Below, piece by piece: positions 5,121 through 5,586 of a stretch of 5,586 bases of DNA; the first letter of the stretch is position 1, and the number at the start of each line of letters is the position of its first letter. The notes beneath the pieces are model-generated. The model did not search any database. It was not told the DNA's origin and saw only the letters and a list, made by a program, of their open reading frames with translations. Origin of the DNA: Thermoproteota archaeon. Its GTDB lineage: Archaea > Thermoproteota > EX4484-205 > JAAOZP01. The stretch covers positions 1,732 through 7,317 of the forward strand of contig JAOAJQ010000060.1 of NCBI GenBank assembly GCA_026414125.1. The letters run 5' to 3'. A program made the translations under genes and the position numbers.

Positions 5121-5586
5121 TTGAATAAAGCAGGCATAGTATTAGCCTTTTTAATAGTCACAGTAATCGTGTGCTCAGAAAAAACATACATCGTTACAAG
5201 AGTAGTAGGCGACGAGGTTCCTCTGCTCACCAGACGTTTTTCCCCTGTAGGTGATGCTTTAGTTGCAGGAGGACCCTTTAGCAGTAACAATTATGGCGCG
5301 CTTCCTCGCATAGGAGTTAGTGCTGGTTCCAGCGCTTCTCAAGTTTGGCGCTCCTTCATAAAGTTTAACCTGGACTCGATTCCTCCAGGCTCAGTAATTG
5401 TTTCAGCCAACCTTATGCTATTCATGTATAATGCTCCCGTTTCAAGCAGAACGCTAATCTGTGATCTTGTTAATGCAGACGGTTGGGATGAGGGTACAAT
5501 CACATGGAACAATCAGCCTCCTGCTCTGGTTTCAGTATCATCCATAGCAGTCGGCACTACTTCAAACGTTTGGCTTAGTGTTAATG
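5121..5586 (+). CDS. Exported DNRLRE/CBM96-like domain protein, 3' end beyond window
   Basis: The first 155 codons are visible and the frame is open to the right edge. Residues 1-19 are a signal-peptide-like stretch (Lys3, then a hydrophobic core 5-17), so the product should be exported; Cys18 is preceded by Val, so it is a poor lipobox. From about residue 40 the sequence fits the DNRLRE (disaggregatase-related, CBM96-like) beta-sandwich: DALVAGGPFSSNNYG (45-59), RSFIKFNLDSIPPGS (77-91), VSANLMLF (94-101) and WDEGTITWNNQP (122-133). Such domains are common in large secreted or surface archaeal and bacterial proteins; some bind or cleave polysaccharides. The TTG at 5121 is chosen because an in-frame TAA lies at 5106-5108, no ATG exists before the hydrophobic core, and a GGGGG run (5109-5113) lies 7 nt upstream. 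It is transcribed divergently from the glycosidase gene. Full length and any catalytic domain are unknown. Confidence 0.85.
   Translation, partial: MNKAGIVLAFLIVTVIVCSEKTYIVTRVVGDEVPLLTRRFSPVGDALVAGGPFSSNNYGALPRIGVSAGSSASQVWRSFIKFNLDSIPPGSVIVSANLMLFMYNAPVSSRTLICDLVNADGWDEGTITWNNQPPALVSVSSIAVGTTSNVWLSVN

Noticed and set aside
5166..5177. Possible lipoprotein lipobox at residues 16-19 of the DNRLRE protein
   Set aside because: The residue before Cys18 is Val rather than Gly/Ala/Ser, so lipid modification is not supported.
5105..5290. Minus-strand 61-codon frame opposite the DNRLRE gene start
   Set aside because: It would cover the promoter and signal peptide of the better-supported plus-strand gene and has no recognisable sequence.

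Overview
The window reads as a piece of a thermophile-type archaeal chromosome, most plausibly Thermoproteota or a relative. The clues are TATA-like boxes with purine-rich BRE-like flanks and very short or absent leaders, archaeal Shine-Dalgarno variants (GGTGAT, GGAGGG), TTG initiation at two genes, and frequent AGG/AGA and ATA codons. I cannot fix the lineage from this alone.

Left part (1-1859, all minus strand): a compact electron-transfer operon read right to left as etfB, etfA, then a gene entering the left edge. etfB and etfA encode both halves of an electron transfer flavoprotein and are 1 bp apart. The edge gene shows only its first 16-20 residues, which resemble the start of GlcD-type FAD-linked oxidases. 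That order is the one seen in flavin-based electron-bifurcating/confurcating lactate dehydrogenases (EtfB-EtfA-LctD), so the operon may oxidise a 2-hydroxyacid such as lactate or glycolate. The substrate is inference.

Between operon and next gene (1860-1979): 120 bp holding a TATA-like promoter for etfB and a weak stem-loop plus T-tract that may end the transcript arriving from the right.

Middle (1980-4979, minus): one 999-residue cytosolic multidomain glycoside hydrolase of the GH106/alpha-L-rhamnosidase-like type. It has a TIM-barrel catalytic region, an alpha/beta domain and two C-terminal beta-sandwich domains, with an unusual Pro/Arg-rich insert beside a putative active-site loop.

Right part (4980-5586): a 141-bp divergent promoter region with two separate operator-like inverted repeats and an 8-bp palindrome sharing a half-site with one of them. 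It leads on the plus strand into the start of an exported protein with a DNRLRE/CBM96-like (disaggregatase-related) beta-sandwich domain that runs off the right edge. The divergent pair, a surface carbohydrate-associated protein and an intracellular glycosidase, may be a co-regulated glycan-use unit, with the Etf operon handling redox elsewhere in catabolism. I saw no RNA genes, mobile elements or CRISPR.
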